The notes: a model not told the origin generated them from the letters alone. Positions 30,752-40,026 are shown, numbered from the stretch's first letter. The stretch is 64,000 nt of DNA from an uncultured Rhodopila sp. (GCF_903944925.1 NZ_CAJATU010000199.1:186001-250000); one strand, 5' to 3'. Numbers and translations: made by a program.

Positions 30752-31642
30752 CTAAACGTGAATGCCCTGACTTCGCGCCAGCAGGCCGTCAACCTGTTCG
30801 CGTATCTCCCTGGAGACTTTGGGGTCGAGCCGGGACAGCCATCGCGCGGGGATATCTTGCACGCCATAGGCCGCGCCCGCCAGCATCCCTGCCAGCGCCC
30901 CGGTGGTATCGGCATCGCCGCCCTGGTTCACCGTTTCGACCACGCACGACATGAAGTTGTCGGTCGCGAAAAAGTAATGCAGCACCGTCTGTACGGTATC
31001 GAGCACATACGCGCTGGAAAGACCCCGATACGGCTTGAAGCGAAACTGCTTGTGCTCGGCTACCAGTGCGTTGGCCTCACGCCTCGCCGCGGCGGCACCG
31101 TCCCCCGCAAGCAGCACCCGCGTCATCCGCCCGAGCGCCAGGACGGCCGCGTCGGACAAGGGGTGATGGTGAGTCGCGTGGCTCTGTTCAATGCTCCAGC
31201 GTTCAAACGCGGCCTCGTCGGTCAGCGTGGCGAGCACGACGGGCAGGTTGCGCATCAGCGCGCCATTGCCGGCATCGCCCTCGTTGTACGGGCCGCAAAC
31301 CGAGCCGTCGGCCATGAAGCGGCGGATGCCGCGGCGGCAGGTATTGCCGATATCGACGGGCTTGCCCCGCAGCCACGCGGCAAACTGCCCGCAGACGCGG
31401 GCGACGTCCCAGGTATCAGCCTCCAGTATGGCGCGGCCCAGGCACAGCGCCATCTCGGTATCGTCGGTCACCTGCCCGGGCGCCAAACGCAGCCAGCCGC
31501 CACCGGTGATGGTTTCATGCCGCCGATAGGTTGTCTCGATCTCTCCGCGGGTCATGAACTCGACGGTTGCGCCGAGCGCGTCGCCGGCGGCAAATCCGAG
31601 ATAGGCCCCAAGCGCCCGGTCACGCAGTGTCGGCACGGTCAT
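30752..31642 (-). CDS. draG: ADP-ribosyl-[dinitrogen reductase] glycohydrolase DraG
   Basis: A 296-residue ADP-ribosylglycohydrolase. The dimanganese-site motifs are GLAxGDAxG-like GAYLGFAAGDALGATVEF, VTDDTEMALCLGRAI, GNGALMRNLPV and the C-terminal NQGGDADTTGALAGMLAGAAYG. Together with the adjacent draT it identifies the specific DraG that removes ADP-ribose from nitrogenase Fe protein and restores activity. I used the ATG at 31642, one base after the draT stop; an upstream TTG at 31660 is less likely. The pair is transcribed draT then draG, as in Rhodospirillum and Azospirillum. Confidence 0.92.
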   Translation of the reverse strand: MTVPTLRDRALGAYLGFAAGDALGATVEFMTRGEIETTYRRHETITGGGWLRLAPGQVTDDTEMALCLGRAILEADTWDVARVCGQFAAWLRGKPVDIGNTCRRGIRRFMADGSVCGPYNEGDAGNGALMRNLPVVLATLTDEAAFERWSIEQSHATHHHPLSDAAVLALGRMTRVLLAGDGAAAARREANALVAEHKQFRFKPYRGLSSAYVLDTVQTVLHYFFATDNFMSCVVETVNQGGDADTTGALAGMLAGAAYGVQDIPARWLSRLDPKVSREIREQVDGLLARSQGIHV

Positions 31643-31643
31643 C

Positions 31644-32657
31644 TCAGTCCCAACGGACAACGACCCGGTATTCCCCGCCGATGACCAGGTGCTCGCTTTC
31701 AGCCTGGAGCGGATGCCGCGGGAACAGCGCGTTGAAGAACAGGATTTTCGTTACGGGTACCTGCGCCTCCAGGATGCGGTTGCCGAAGCAGCCGGCAATA
31801 TCGCGATCGTCCGAGAAGGAGAGGACATTGTTGAACAGCACCACCGCCGTGCGGCGGTCGATCTGCCGGATGACTTTTGTCTCGTCGTATTCGTTAGTTC
31901 CTCGGAATAGCGTCACGTGCGTCCTGCCGGCCTCGAAACGGCGAAACCGCCACTGGCAGAACTCGTAAAGCAAATCGAGTTGCACATGGATGGAATTGGC
32001 ATGATAGCGCGGCGACATCTTTTCCGCGACGTAGGTCGTCCAGATATCGACGGACCGGGGGTTCATCGGTTCCTTGTGGTGGGTGGGAAGCAAGCCGAAG
32101 CGGCTTTCCACCCACCCCTTGATCACCGCGCCTTCCGGGCTGTTGGAGTCATAGCCCCAGCCCCGCAGCAGGCTCATGTAGCTGGATCGGACGCGCCGCC
32201 CCGGGCCGGAGCGGTCGCGCTGCTCGGGATCGATCGCCAGGGCCGCATAGAGGTAGCTCTCGAACGCGTCCACCGCCTCGTTCGGCGTCTCCGCCTGATC
32301 CAGCATCTCGAACAGGCTGCGATTGAATTCGTGCACGCCGGCGATGCGCAACGCCAGCGGGTCATCGTTGAACTGCCAGCCTCCGATGTGGCGCGACGGA
32401 ACGTTAACGAGGTTGCTGCTGTGATAGGCGCGATCAAACTCGCCATCCAGTTCGTCGGCCAGTTCAGGAACGGTCATGCCGTGGTTCGATCGGACGCCGG
32501 GCGCATCATCTGCCGGACGGGAAGGCCATGAACCGGGCGTGTTGCCTCGATCGATCCGAACGGGCGCTTCTCCTGGCCAGGCACCTCCCAAACACTTCAC
32601 CGCCTCCGCGAGCCTGAACAACTCGCCTACCTTACCAGGCATATCGGCCGAAGTCAT
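31644..32657 (-). CDS. draT: NAD+-dinitrogen-reductase ADP-ribosyltransferase DraT
   Basis: DraT ADP-ribosylates an arginine of nitrogenase Fe protein in response to ammonium or loss of energy. Diagnostic blocks are HSSNLVNVPSRHIGGWQFN, CQWRFRRFEAGRTHVTLFRG, NNVLSFSDDRDIAGCFGNRI and SEHLVIGGEYRVVV. The ATG at 32657 gives 337 residues with a possible GAGGAAA ribosome site. An internal ATG at 32477 gives 277 residues, closer to the usual length of about 275-290, so a 60-residue N-terminal extension is uncertain. Presence of DraT implies a nitrogenase elsewhere in the genome. Confidence 0.9.
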   Translation of the reverse strand: MTSADMPGKVGELFRLAEAVKCLGGAWPGEAPVRIDRGNTPGSWPSRPADDAPGVRSNHGMTVPELADELDGEFDRAYHSSNLVNVPSRHIGGWQFNDDPLALRIAGVHEFNRSLFEMLDQAETPNEAVDAFESYLYAALAIDPEQRDRSGPGRRVRSSYMSLLRGWGYDSNSPEGAVIKGWVESRFGLLPTHHKEPMNPRSVDIWTTYVAEKMSPRYHANSIHVQLDLLYEFCQWRFRRFEAGRTHVTLFRGTNEYDETKVIRQIDRRTAVVLFNNVLSFSDDRDIAGCFGNRILEAQVPVTKILFFNALFPRHPLQAESEHLVIGGEYRVVVRWD

Positions 32658-32814
32658 GTCTTCAGTTTCCTCGGCCTTCGCACTGAATGCGGCCGACACG
32701 CCCGGGCCGCTCAAGCGGCATCTTACGCGATTTACCGAAGGTTCTCGTCAGTGCTTCGCCGCCCGGGTGTTGACGAACGGCCCGTTTCCGGAGCGATGGT
32801 CGGTTTGAATGATG

Positions 32815-33996
32815 CTAGAGGCGGGCTTGATCCAGCCACTCAGCCACCTCGCTTTCCAGCCGAACCAGATCGACCGCCCACGTGACGCCATCGGCGAGCG
32901 TAATCTCGGGCGGCACGCTTTGTCCGATGTGATACCGGAGGTCGCAAAAGCTCCCGGCAGAGAGCAGCATTTCGGACATCTGCACGTATTGATCCCAGAC
33001 CAGTATGAACGCCGATCGCAACCGTCCCTGGAAAGCGAGATTGAACAGTCCCGAACCGCTTGGTCCGGCTACCAGCAGCGCATTGGATACAAGCGCGATT
33101 TGCTGTTCCGCACGAAGCGTTTCGGGGCGGATAATACTGAAGCCGCGGCGTTCAAATATACGCTCCACGGCGCTCTCGTTGGCAAGTTTTCGAATTTTAA
33201 CGCCGGCGCGTGACAAGTATATTTTGTCAGGCATCGTGATATCTCGAACGGCACTGCTGTCCCTGATGGTGGACCATAACCGGGCAGAGGTAGGTGATGC
33301 GTAGTGCTCGACGCACATGGACTGGGTTGCCAGCAACAGGCGTCTGCACCGAGCCAAGCCTTTAAGTCTGACGATATCTCGTGATGCAACACCCGCTGCG
33401 TTGAGAAGATGGGTTTGGAACTCCGCCCACGCCGCATCGGCGACAACTACCTTTACCTCCCCGAACAGCGCCCGGCAGGTAGCCAAGGCGTGCAAGCGGG
33501 GCAGGCAATCGCCAATGAAGTGACCGTAATGTCCGGATATAGGATGATCCAAAAAGAAGGCCGTATCCAGATCGTATTCCGTATCATTCGTGTCGATCGA
33601 CTGGCTCGCCGCATAGACACTCTTGTCGATACGTGTGAACCAGCCAAGCACGTGGGGCGCCCACGGAATCAGGTAGTCGGTGACGATCTGTCTAAAATCA
33701 GGCAGGATAGGCGGGCCGAACGGTAAACAGTAGGCCTCGGCCACCGTTGTAAGCATCATTTTCGGAAACTGGATGGCCGCCGGGAACTTTCCGTCCGGTG
33801 GTGTCAGCATGGTCTGATGAAGCCGATAATCGTTTCCCGGTACGGTCGTCACCCGGCAAGGAGGCATGATCATTCTGCCAGCGGGTTCGATTGTCAGCCT
33901 GGCAAAGCTGGACGCCTGAAAAGCGCGTATATTTTCGATTTCCGGAAATTCGGCGCACCGAACTGCGACGAAAATGGACTTGTCATCAATAATCAC
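32815..33996 (-). CDS. GT61-family glycosyltransferase
   Basis: A 393-residue protein with the DUF563/GT61 signature: HPISGHYGHFIGDCLPRLHAL in the middle, DKIYLSRAGVKIRKLANE, ERRGFSIIRPETLRAEQQIAL, and GPSGSGLFNLAFQG near the C terminus. GT61 enzymes transfer pentoses or hexoses in capsule, LPS or exopolysaccharide. The start appears to be a GTG at 33996. Codon use is less GC-rich than in neighbouring genes, which may indicate transfer. It stands alone between draT and an uncharacterised membrane gene. Confidence 0.78.
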   Translation of the reverse strand: MIIDDKSIFVAVRCAEFPEIENIRAFQASSFARLTIEPAGRMIMPPCRVTTVPGNDYRLHQTMLTPPDGKFPAAIQFPKMMLTTVAEAYCLPFGPPILPDFRQIVTDYLIPWAPHVLGWFTRIDKSVYAASQSIDTNDTEYDLDTAFFLDHPISGHYGHFIGDCLPRLHALATCRALFGEVKVVVADAAWAEFQTHLLNAAGVASRDIVRLKGLARCRRLLLATQSMCVEHYASPTSARLWSTIRDSSAVRDITMPDKIYLSRAGVKIRKLANESAVERIFERRGFSIIRPETLRAEQQIALVSNALLVAGPSGSGLFNLAFQGRLRSAFILVWDQYVQMSEMLLSAGSFCDLRYHIGQSVPPEITLADGVTWAVDLVRLESEVAEWLDQARL

Positions 33997-34587
33997 ACGC
34001 CAGACCTTTCGATGGCGGACACGATCATTTTGCGCGCCTGTTGGAAATGTCGCTTCGCGCTCGTGATCGGCTACCCTGGATCGTCATTATAACGGTCGAC
34101 TGTCGTCCGATCCACTCCTGAATCGTCTACGCCGGCGCTATACCGGGTAGCATGTCCCCAGCCACGCTCACGCCATCCCGGCACCGGTCATGACGGTGCG
34201 GGAAACCGGGTGCGGTCACGCGGAATTTGCCTCGCGGCGGCGATGAAGACCGAAGTCACTATCGCTGTCGGCACCGAGCCGCCGCCAGAGAGGTCGGCGA
34301 TTGAGGTTCCGAGCCGGCCGCGCGGACGGACCCGCCGCGCCATCGGGGCAATCTGCGTGACCGGCGCGAAACCACAGCGTTCCACAATCACGGCGCTTTG
34401 CGGCCAAAAGGTTGTCACCTCGATCCGGCTGTTGCAGAACCCGCCGATGGGCGCTTACCCTGCCGCCGGGACGGGCGAATGAACCGCACCTCGGGCCGCG
34501 TTCGCGCCCGGGCCGTCATTGCGCTCCGTCCCGCGTAGGAATTTTTTGCCAGTAACTACGGCAGAGCAACCAAGAAGGGTGCAACTC
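33997..34587 (+). other. Intergenic region, no supported gene
   Basis: About 590 bases between a minus-strand glycosyltransferase and a plus-strand membrane protein gene. Short frames on both strands around 34188-34482 have no recognisable similarity or membrane or signal features. An imperfect GTCATGAC palindrome occurs near 34186. I cannot assign a function. Confidence 0.4.
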
Positions 34588-35175
34588 ATGAGTGCCTCCA
34601 CAGCCGATGGCCTGGTCGGTTCTTCGACCTCCGGGCCACCTCCCGTTCGCCGCCGCGGATTTGGCGGCTTTCTGCTCGTCGACTCCCCGTACATCCTGAT
34701 GCTGCTGGCAGCGCTCGGCGGCATTTCCTGGCGTGCATTCTACGGCCAGCCGATCCTGGGCTACTGGCAAATCCTGCTTTTCGCATTCGCCGCGCTGTCC
34801 ATCTGGGCCGGCCTCGCCAGGGCCAGGACGTCACGCCAGGTTTACGGCCTGGTCTGGACGCAGGTCCTGCACTGGGCGGCCTTCTATGCCGCGATGCTGG
34901 TGCTCGCTTCGACGTCCGTCCGCGCTGAACTCGACGACAATGCCATTTCGGATCTCATCCTGACCATGCTGGCGCTGGCCTTGTTCCTCGCCGGGGTGCA
35001 CGGCCGAGCCTGGCGCCTCAGCGTTGTCGGGATCATTCTTGGCGCCGCTATTCCGGCAGTGACCTGGTTCCAGACGTCGTCCACGCTGATCGGCTTCTGC
35101 GGCGTGGTCTTCGTGGTGGTCTTACTGGCGTTCTTCTTCCTGCGCGGGCGCACCGGGGTTCGCAGCGCAGCATAG
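34588..35175 (+). CDS. Integral membrane protein of unknown function
   Basis: A 195-residue protein with a polar N terminus (about 25 residues) and roughly six hydrophobic helices, for example ILMLLAALGGISWRAFYG, YWQILLFAFAALSIWAGLA and LIGFCGVVFVVVLLAFFFL. It ends in a basic RGRTGVRSAA tail, probably cytoplasmic. I do not recognise a family. The ATG at 34588 follows AAGAAGGGTGCAACTC. It is monocistronic, with a GC-rich hairpin after its stop. Confidence 0.65.
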   Translation: MSASTADGLVGSSTSGPPPVRRRGFGGFLLVDSPYILMLLAALGGISWRAFYGQPILGYWQILLFAFAALSIWAGLARARTSRQVYGLVWTQVLHWAAFYAAMLVLASTSVRAELDDNAISDLILTMLALALFLAGVHGRAWRLSVVGIILGAAIPAVTWFQTSSTLIGFCGVVFVVVLLAFFFLRGRTGVRSAA

Positions 35176-35180
35176 TCCAT

Positions 35181-35212
35181 CGGCCGCGGTCGGGTGCCCC
35201 CGGCCGCGGCCT
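35181..35212 (+). terminator. Possible intrinsic terminator
   Basis: GGCCGCGG and CCGCGGCC arms surround a short GGG/CCC apical stem just after the membrane protein gene. A TTTT run follows about 11 bases later, so spacing is longer than ideal. Confidence 0.4.
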
Positions 35213-35286
35213 TGGCCGCCGCCTTTTCGTTTGGTGCGGCGCGAAGGCTTGCGCTAGAGCGGGACGTCTCGTGATCTGAGGTTTCG

Positions 35287-36159
35287 ATGCGCCGGCCGCT
35301 GTCGCCAATCTACCTGGATGCTTCCGAGGTTGCATCGCTTCCCCGGGTGCTGGCGCGCAGCGGGCGCAAGCGCATCGCCTTCGGATGGTACGGCGGGAAG
35401 TTCAACCACCTTGAATGGCTGTTGCCGCTGCTGCCCGACGCCCACCACTATTGTGAGCCTTACGCCGGGTCCGGCGCCGTACTGCTGAACCGCGCGCCGG
35501 CGCCGGTCGAGACCTACAACGACGTGGACGGCGAGGTGGTTAATTTCTTCCGCGTTCTCCGCGACCAGGGAGACGAACTCCAGCGCGTCATCGCGTTGAC
35601 CCCGTTTTCCCGCGAAGAATTTCACCGAGCGATCACCGGCAGCAAGCGCGGCATCGACGACCTGGAACGGGCCCGGCGGTTCTTCGTGCTGGCCCGGCAG
35701 ACCCGGACCGGTCTGGCGCAGAGCGCCACCTTGGGCCGCTGGGCGAACTGCAAGGAAACCAGCCGGGCCGGCATGTCCGGCGTGGTGTCCCGCTGGCTCG
35801 GCGGGGTCGAGGGGCTGAGCGACATCGCCAGCCGGCTCATTCGCGTGCAGATCGAAAATCGTCCGGCGCTGGATATCATCCGGCTCTATGACGGGGACGG
35901 CACGCTGTTCTATTGCGATCCGCCCTATCTGCACGATACCCGCGGCGACAGCGCCGCCTATGGCTATGAGATGATCGAGAGCGAACATATCGACCTCGCC
36001 GGGGCCCTGAATCGCTGCCGCGGCAAGGTGGCGATATCCGGCTACCGGAACGGCCTGATGGATCGGCTTTACAAGGATTGGCGCCGCTTCGACGCGCCGC
36101 TGAAGCAATGCCACTCGATCAAGAAGACGCGCCAGGAATGCGTCTGGATGAATTACTGA
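35287..36159 (+). CDS. D12-class N6-adenine DNA methyltransferase
   Basis: A 290-residue Dam-like methylase. Motif X is FGWYGGK at residues 32-38, motif I is YCEPYAGSGAVLLNR at about 55-69, and motif IV is YCDPPY at 209-214. It methylates adenine N6 in a target that cannot be read from sequence. Only 7 bases separate its stop from the nuclease-like gene downstream, so it is best explained as the protective half of a type II restriction-modification system rather than an orphan Dam. Confidence 0.87.
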   Translation: MRRPLSPIYLDASEVASLPRVLARSGRKRIAFGWYGGKFNHLEWLLPLLPDAHHYCEPYAGSGAVLLNRAPAPVETYNDVDGEVVNFFRVLRDQGDELQRVIALTPFSREEFHRAITGSKRGIDDLERARRFFVLARQTRTGLAQSATLGRWANCKETSRAGMSGVVSRWLGGVEGLSDIASRLIRVQIENRPALDIIRLYDGDGTLFYCDPPYLHDTRGDSAAYGYEMIESEHIDLAGALNRCRGKVAISGYRNGLMDRLYKDWRRFDAPLKQCHSIKKTRQECVWMNY

Positions 36160-36166
36160 GGCCGCG

Positions 36167-37255
36167 ATGGCCAAGGCCGGTCGAGCGCTGCCCAGGCCCG
36201 ATCGCACGGCGGCCGCCCTTAAATTGGCCGAACTGTGGGGCGCCGTTCTGAACCGGGAGGACGGCGATTACCCGCCTGAAATCGGCCGCCTGGTGAATAG
36301 CGGTCAAACCGCGATCCGCTTCTGCCTTCCGACCCAGGTGTTGGGGAAACTGGCCGATAGCGGGCTGGACGCGATGTGCTTGCAGAAGGGCGATGGCGAG
36401 GCGGGACGCTGGGACCCGCGGGGTTTCGCAACCAAGGTCATCGTGCCCTGGAACCGCGACAACCAGTCCGTCCTCGGTCCCAGCGGCGACCCGTATGTCA
36501 GCAACCCGTTGCGGCGGCCTCGGGTCGATGCCGGGCTGGACCAGATGGACGATCGCGAACAATGGGACCTGGTGTGCCGGGTTCTGCGTGAGGTCGAAGC
36601 AGCGAACGACCCCGGATATACCGAGCAGGTTTTCCTGCAGGTGCTGACGGCGATCCGCGACCGCCTGCGCGAACTGACCTTCACCTACGTCGTGCCGTCG
36701 CGGGTGAGCCTGCGGCAGGCGATGGAACTGGTGCGCATATACGTCAGCGAACGCAGCGGCGGCGACCGGGGATTGGCCATCGCGGCGGCGCTGTTCGAAA
36801 CAATCAGGCAGCGTTTGGGGATCTATCGGGAAATCCGCCGCAACGTCATCAACGCCGCCGATGCGGCGACCAATTCCGCCGCCGACTTGGAGTGCATCGG
36901 CGACGATGGACGCGTGAAACTCGCCGTGGAAGTGAAGGAGCGCCGCATCGGCGGTGCGGATGTCCAGGAGATGGTGGCGAAAGCGCGGCTGCACGGCATC
37001 ACGGAGTTCCTGATCTGCGCCGACGGCGTTCTGGCGGCGGAACAAGAGGCGGTCGATCGGACGTTCGCGGTCGCGTGGGCATCCGGCACCAATCTGTATC
37101 ACCTCACCACGGCTGACCTGATGCGCACCGCGCTGCCGCTGATGGGCGAGGACAGTGTGCGGGATTTTATCGCCGAGGTGGGACGGCAACTCGACACGTT
37201 CGGCACGCAGCCCCGGCACCGGCAAGCGTGGAAGACGTTGCTGGATCAGCTTTAG
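36167..37255 (+). CDS. Probable type II restriction endonuclease (SacI-family-like)
   Basis: A 362-residue protein with a PD-(D/E)xK-type core: Asp240 in NSAADLEC, followed by Glu255 and Lys257 in LAVEVKERR. The flanking GYTEQVFLQVLTAIRDRLREL and QRLGIYREIRRNVINAAD segments recall the SacI restriction endonuclease family. Tight linkage to the adenine methylase supports a restriction role. SacI itself cuts GAGCTC and is, as I recall, protected by a cytosine methylase, so the specificity here may differ. The family match is from memory and is only moderately certain. Confidence 0.65.
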   Translation: MAKAGRALPRPDRTAAALKLAELWGAVLNREDGDYPPEIGRLVNSGQTAIRFCLPTQVLGKLADSGLDAMCLQKGDGEAGRWDPRGFATKVIVPWNRDNQSVLGPSGDPYVSNPLRRPRVDAGLDQMDDREQWDLVCRVLREVEAANDPGYTEQVFLQVLTAIRDRLRELTFTYVVPSRVSLRQAMELVRIYVSERSGGDRGLAIAAALFETIRQRLGIYREIRRNVINAADAATNSAADLECIGDDGRVKLAVEVKERRIGGADVQEMVAKARLHGITEFLICADGVLAAEQEAVDRTFAVAWASGTNLYHLTTADLMRTALPLMGEDSVRDFIAEVGRQLDTFGTQPRHRQAWKTLLDQL

Positions 37256-37351
37256 GTTGGCGTCACCACCTCGCTTGCGCTCGTCCGGGCCGACTTATCG
37301 GGTCCGGAAGATGCCCACTGGGTCCGGCAAGGGCCGTTACCTCTGCGTCAT

Positions 37352-37370
37352 GGCCGGATTTAGTCCGGCC
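37352..37370. repeat. Short palindrome of the GGCCGGA type
   Basis: GGCCGGA and TCCGGCC form a perfect 7-base stem with a 5-base loop, preceded by GTCAT. It resembles the palindromes at 49776 and 63769. It lies between the restriction gene and a convergent small gene. Confidence 0.55.
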
Positions 37371-37417
37371 AATCCACGAGGACGCGGCTCATCCGCGCCC
37401 CCGCCGTTCGAGCGCCT

Positions 37418-37585
37418 CTAAACGTTGGGTCCATCCATGGGCTCAACAGGCGGACGGAGACCCACGCGTCCAAGACCGGCGAGAACGTCGCGGTAATTGT
37501 CGATCCCCCGGCCGCGCAGCGACGTCCACGTAATATCGCCAGTCGCGTATTGGCGCAGCAGCGCGTCCCTTTCAGCCTCCGGCAT
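37418..37585 (-). CDS. Small hypothetical protein
   Basis: A 55-residue protein starting MPEAERDALLRQYATGDI and ending RVGLRPPVEPMDGPNV. The ATG at 37585 follows a strong GAAGGAAGGAACC ribosome site. The sequence recalls small proteins found next to PIN-type toxins in alphaproteobacteria, which would make it an antitoxin-like orphan, but no toxin frame follows in the 160 bases downstream. The function is not established. Confidence 0.55.
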   Translation of the reverse strand: MPEAERDALLRQYATGDITWTSLRGRGIDNYRDVLAGLGRVGLRPPVEPMDGPNV

Positions 37586-37696
37586 AGGTTCCTTCCTTCG
37601 ACGAGCGCATGACTCCGGCATTAGTGCGTTATAGTCCAACACCGTAACCTGGCGTAGCTCTCCCGCCATCAACCAACCGGTGTAAGGTCCCGCCAG

Positions 37697-39346
37697 GTGC
37701 CGAAACAGTGGCCAGCGGCCTTGAATGGATTGCCACGGGACGCGCTGGCCGGCCTGCTGCTCGCCGCGATCGCCATCCCCGAGCAACTCGCCACCGCCCG
37801 CCTCGCCGGCATGCCGCCGGAGGCCGGGATGTTCACCTTCGCCGCCGGTGCCATCGGCTTCGCGGTGTTTGGCACCAACCGCTTCCTGTCAGCCGGCGCG
37901 GATTCCACCATAGCGCCGATATTTGCCGGCGGGCTGGCCGCCCTGGCCGCCGCGGGTTCGCCCCATTACGCCGCCCTGGCCGGGCTGCTCTCGATCATGG
38001 TTGGCGTCGTGCTGGTCGGCTCGGCGTTGCTCCGTGCCGGCTGGGTAGCCGATTTGCTGTCGATCCCGGTCACCACCGGGTTCATGGCGGGGATCGCAAT
38101 CCATATCATCGTTGGCCAGTTGCCCTCCGTGCTCGGCGTTCCCGACTCGCACGGGTCGCTGGCTTCGCAGTGCGTGCAGGTGTTCCGCCACCTGCCGGAT
38201 GCCAATCCCTACGCCATCGGCATCGGTGTCTTCGTCCTTGCCGTCAGCCAGGTCACCGAGCGCTTTTCGAAGCGCCTTCCGGGCGCCTTGGTGGCGCTGG
38301 TCATCGTGGCCGCCGCCACCGCCGCGCTGCACCTGGACCGGCACGGGGTGGACGTTCTAGGGACGCTGCCGGCGACCGTACCGCGCATCGCGCTGCCCGA
38401 GGTGCCGCTCGATGAAATGCTGCGCATGGCGCCGCTGGCGCTGATCGTGGCGCTGGTCTGCATGATGCAGACGGCGGCGGTGTTGCGCGCCTATCCCTCA
38501 AATCCGGACGGCCCGCGCCACGTGGCGCGCGACTTCGGCGGCATCGGCGCGGGCTGCCTCCTCGCCGGCCTGACAGGCGGCTTCGCGGTCAATGCCAGCC
38601 CGCCGCGCACCGCCGTGGTGGTCTCGGCCGGGGGCAGGTCTCGCGCGGTGTCGCTGGTGGCGGTGGCGCTGGCCGCGGCACTGCTGTTCGGCGGCAGCGC
38701 GTTGCTCGCCGCCGTGCCGCACGCCGCGCTGGGCGGCATCCTGATCGCCGTCGCCCTGCGCATCTTCCGGCTGCGGGAGATGGTCGCCATCGCCCGCCGC
38801 GGCGGCTCGGAGATCTGGCTGGTGGCTGCCAGCACCGTGCTCGTGGTGGGGCTGCCGATAGAGACCGGCATGCTCGCCAGCATCGTGCTGTCGCTGCTGA
38901 ACAGTTTCTACACCGTCGCCCGCCCGCTATGCGAGGAACTGGCCCGCGCGCCCGGCACCACCGTCTGGTGGCCGCCGCAAAACGAGGCCGGCGAACACGA
39001 GCCCGGCCTGCTGGTGTTCGCCCCTGCCGCCCCGCTGAATTTCACCAATGCCGCATTCATCCGCGGGCGGCTGACGCAGGCGGTCGAGCAGGCCCGCACC
39101 CCGGTGCGGATGGTGGTGATCGAGGCCAGCGGCATCACCGGCATCGACTACACCGGCGCCAGCATGTTGCGGCAGTTGGTGGAGGCGCTGCGGGCGAAGG
39201 GAATCCAGGTCGCCCTGGCCCGCCTGTCGGCCGAACGGGCCAACGAACAGGCGGCGCGGACGGGGGTGCTGGAGGCGTTCGGGCCGAAGCGGGTGTTCCG
39301 CTCGGTGGAGGAGGCGGTGCAATCCTTCAAGGCGTCGTCCGGCTGA
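37697..39346 (+). CDS. SulP-family anion transporter with STAS domain
   Basis: A 549-residue membrane transporter. The SulP core has 10 or more hydrophobic helices, beginning DALAGLLLAAIAIPEQLATARLAGMPPEAG, with the conserved GGFAVNASPPRTAVVVSAGGRSR loop near residue 300. The cytoplasmic STAS domain covers about residues 440-545 (VVIEASGITGIDYTGASMLRQL). Family members carry sulfate, bicarbonate or other anions; the substrate is not evident. The start is a GTG at 37697. It is not linked to carbonic anhydrase or sulfate genes. Confidence 0.88.
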   Translation: MPKQWPAALNGLPRDALAGLLLAAIAIPEQLATARLAGMPPEAGMFTFAAGAIGFAVFGTNRFLSAGADSTIAPIFAGGLAALAAAGSPHYAALAGLLSIMVGVVLVGSALLRAGWVADLLSIPVTTGFMAGIAIHIIVGQLPSVLGVPDSHGSLASQCVQVFRHLPDANPYAIGIGVFVLAVSQVTERFSKRLPGALVALVIVAAATAALHLDRHGVDVLGTLPATVPRIALPEVPLDEMLRMAPLALIVALVCMMQTAAVLRAYPSNPDGPRHVARDFGGIGAGCLLAGLTGGFAVNASPPRTAVVVSAGGRSRAVSLVAVALAAALLFGGSALLAAVPHAALGGILIAVALRIFRLREMVAIARRGGSEIWLVAASTVLVVGLPIETGMLASIVLSLLNSFYTVARPLCEELARAPGTTVWWPPQNEAGEHEPGLLVFAPAAPLNFTNAAFIRGRLTQAVEQARTPVRMVVIEASGITGIDYTGASMLRQLVEALRAKGIQVALARLSAERANEQAARTGVLEAFGPKRVFRSVEEAVQSFKASSG

Positions 39347-39543
39347 CCCGCGGATTGTCGCAATGCCCGCAATCCTGTCGGATACCGGACGTGTCGGCTG
39401 GCAGACCGTCGCCTCTAACCCATGAAGTGTAGGCGTTCTTGTGCTGGCACGGTTGTTGCTGCGAGTTTGATCAAACTGTCGCTCGGCACGACCGGCCGCG
39501 CCCCGCGCCGGCCGTTAGAGCGTCGTGAGAGGAGCCACCGGTC

Positions 39544-40023
39544 ATGCAATCCGTTGAAGAATTTCTGGCCTACGCCGTTGCCCTGGAACGCGAAGCGGCG
39601 GACCGTTTCGCACAACTCGCCGACGCCATGGCGTCCTATGGCAACCGCGAGGTCGGCTCCTTGTTCCGCCGCCTCTCCGATTACTCGCGGATGCATCTGG
39701 CGGACGCTCAGGCCCGCTCGGGCTTCCGCGAGATCCCCGACATCAAGCCGGGCGATTTCGAGTGGCCGGACCTGGAAAGCCCGGAAACCGCGGCGATCTG
39801 GGCCGTTGATCCGTTCATCGGCCGGGAACAGGCGCTGGAGATCGCGCTGGAGGCCGAGGCCGCCGGTCAGGCGTTCTATCAGAACGTGCACGACACCACC
39901 GATGATCCTGAGATCAAGGTGCTGGCGAAGGAATTCGCCGACGAGGAAAGCGGCCACGTCGCGGAGCTGCACAAGTGGATCGCCGCGCACAAGGCCGGCC
40001 TGAAGCAGCCCGCCGACGCCTGA
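39544..40023 (+). CDS. Rubrerythrin-like ferritin-fold protein
   Basis: A 159-residue four-helix protein with ferritin-like di-iron ligands: Glu in ALEREAADRF, EEx-H pairs in YSRMHLADAQ, EIALEAEAAGQAFY and ADEESGHVAEL. The C-terminal rubredoxin domain of classical rubrerythrins is absent, so it needs an external electron donor or is an iron-binding or peroxide-scavenging variant. The start follows GAGAGGAGCC. A 9-base hairpin follows the stop. Confidence 0.8.
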   Translation: MQSVEEFLAYAVALEREAADRFAQLADAMASYGNREVGSLFRRLSDYSRMHLADAQARSGFREIPDIKPGDFEWPDLESPETAAIWAVDPFIGREQALEIALEAEAAGQAFYQNVHDTTDDPEIKVLAKEFADEESGHVAELHKWIAAHKAGLKQPADA

Positions 40024-40026
40024 TCG

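Noticed and set aside
34188-34482. Short open frames on both strands in the gap before the 34588 gene
   Set aside because: No ribosome site, signal, membrane helix or family resemblance was seen.
39465-39478. TTGATCAA sequence upstream of the rubrerythrin-like gene as an FNR box
   Set aside because: It lacks the 6-base spacer of TTGA-N6-TCAA and is only a short self-complementary octamer.
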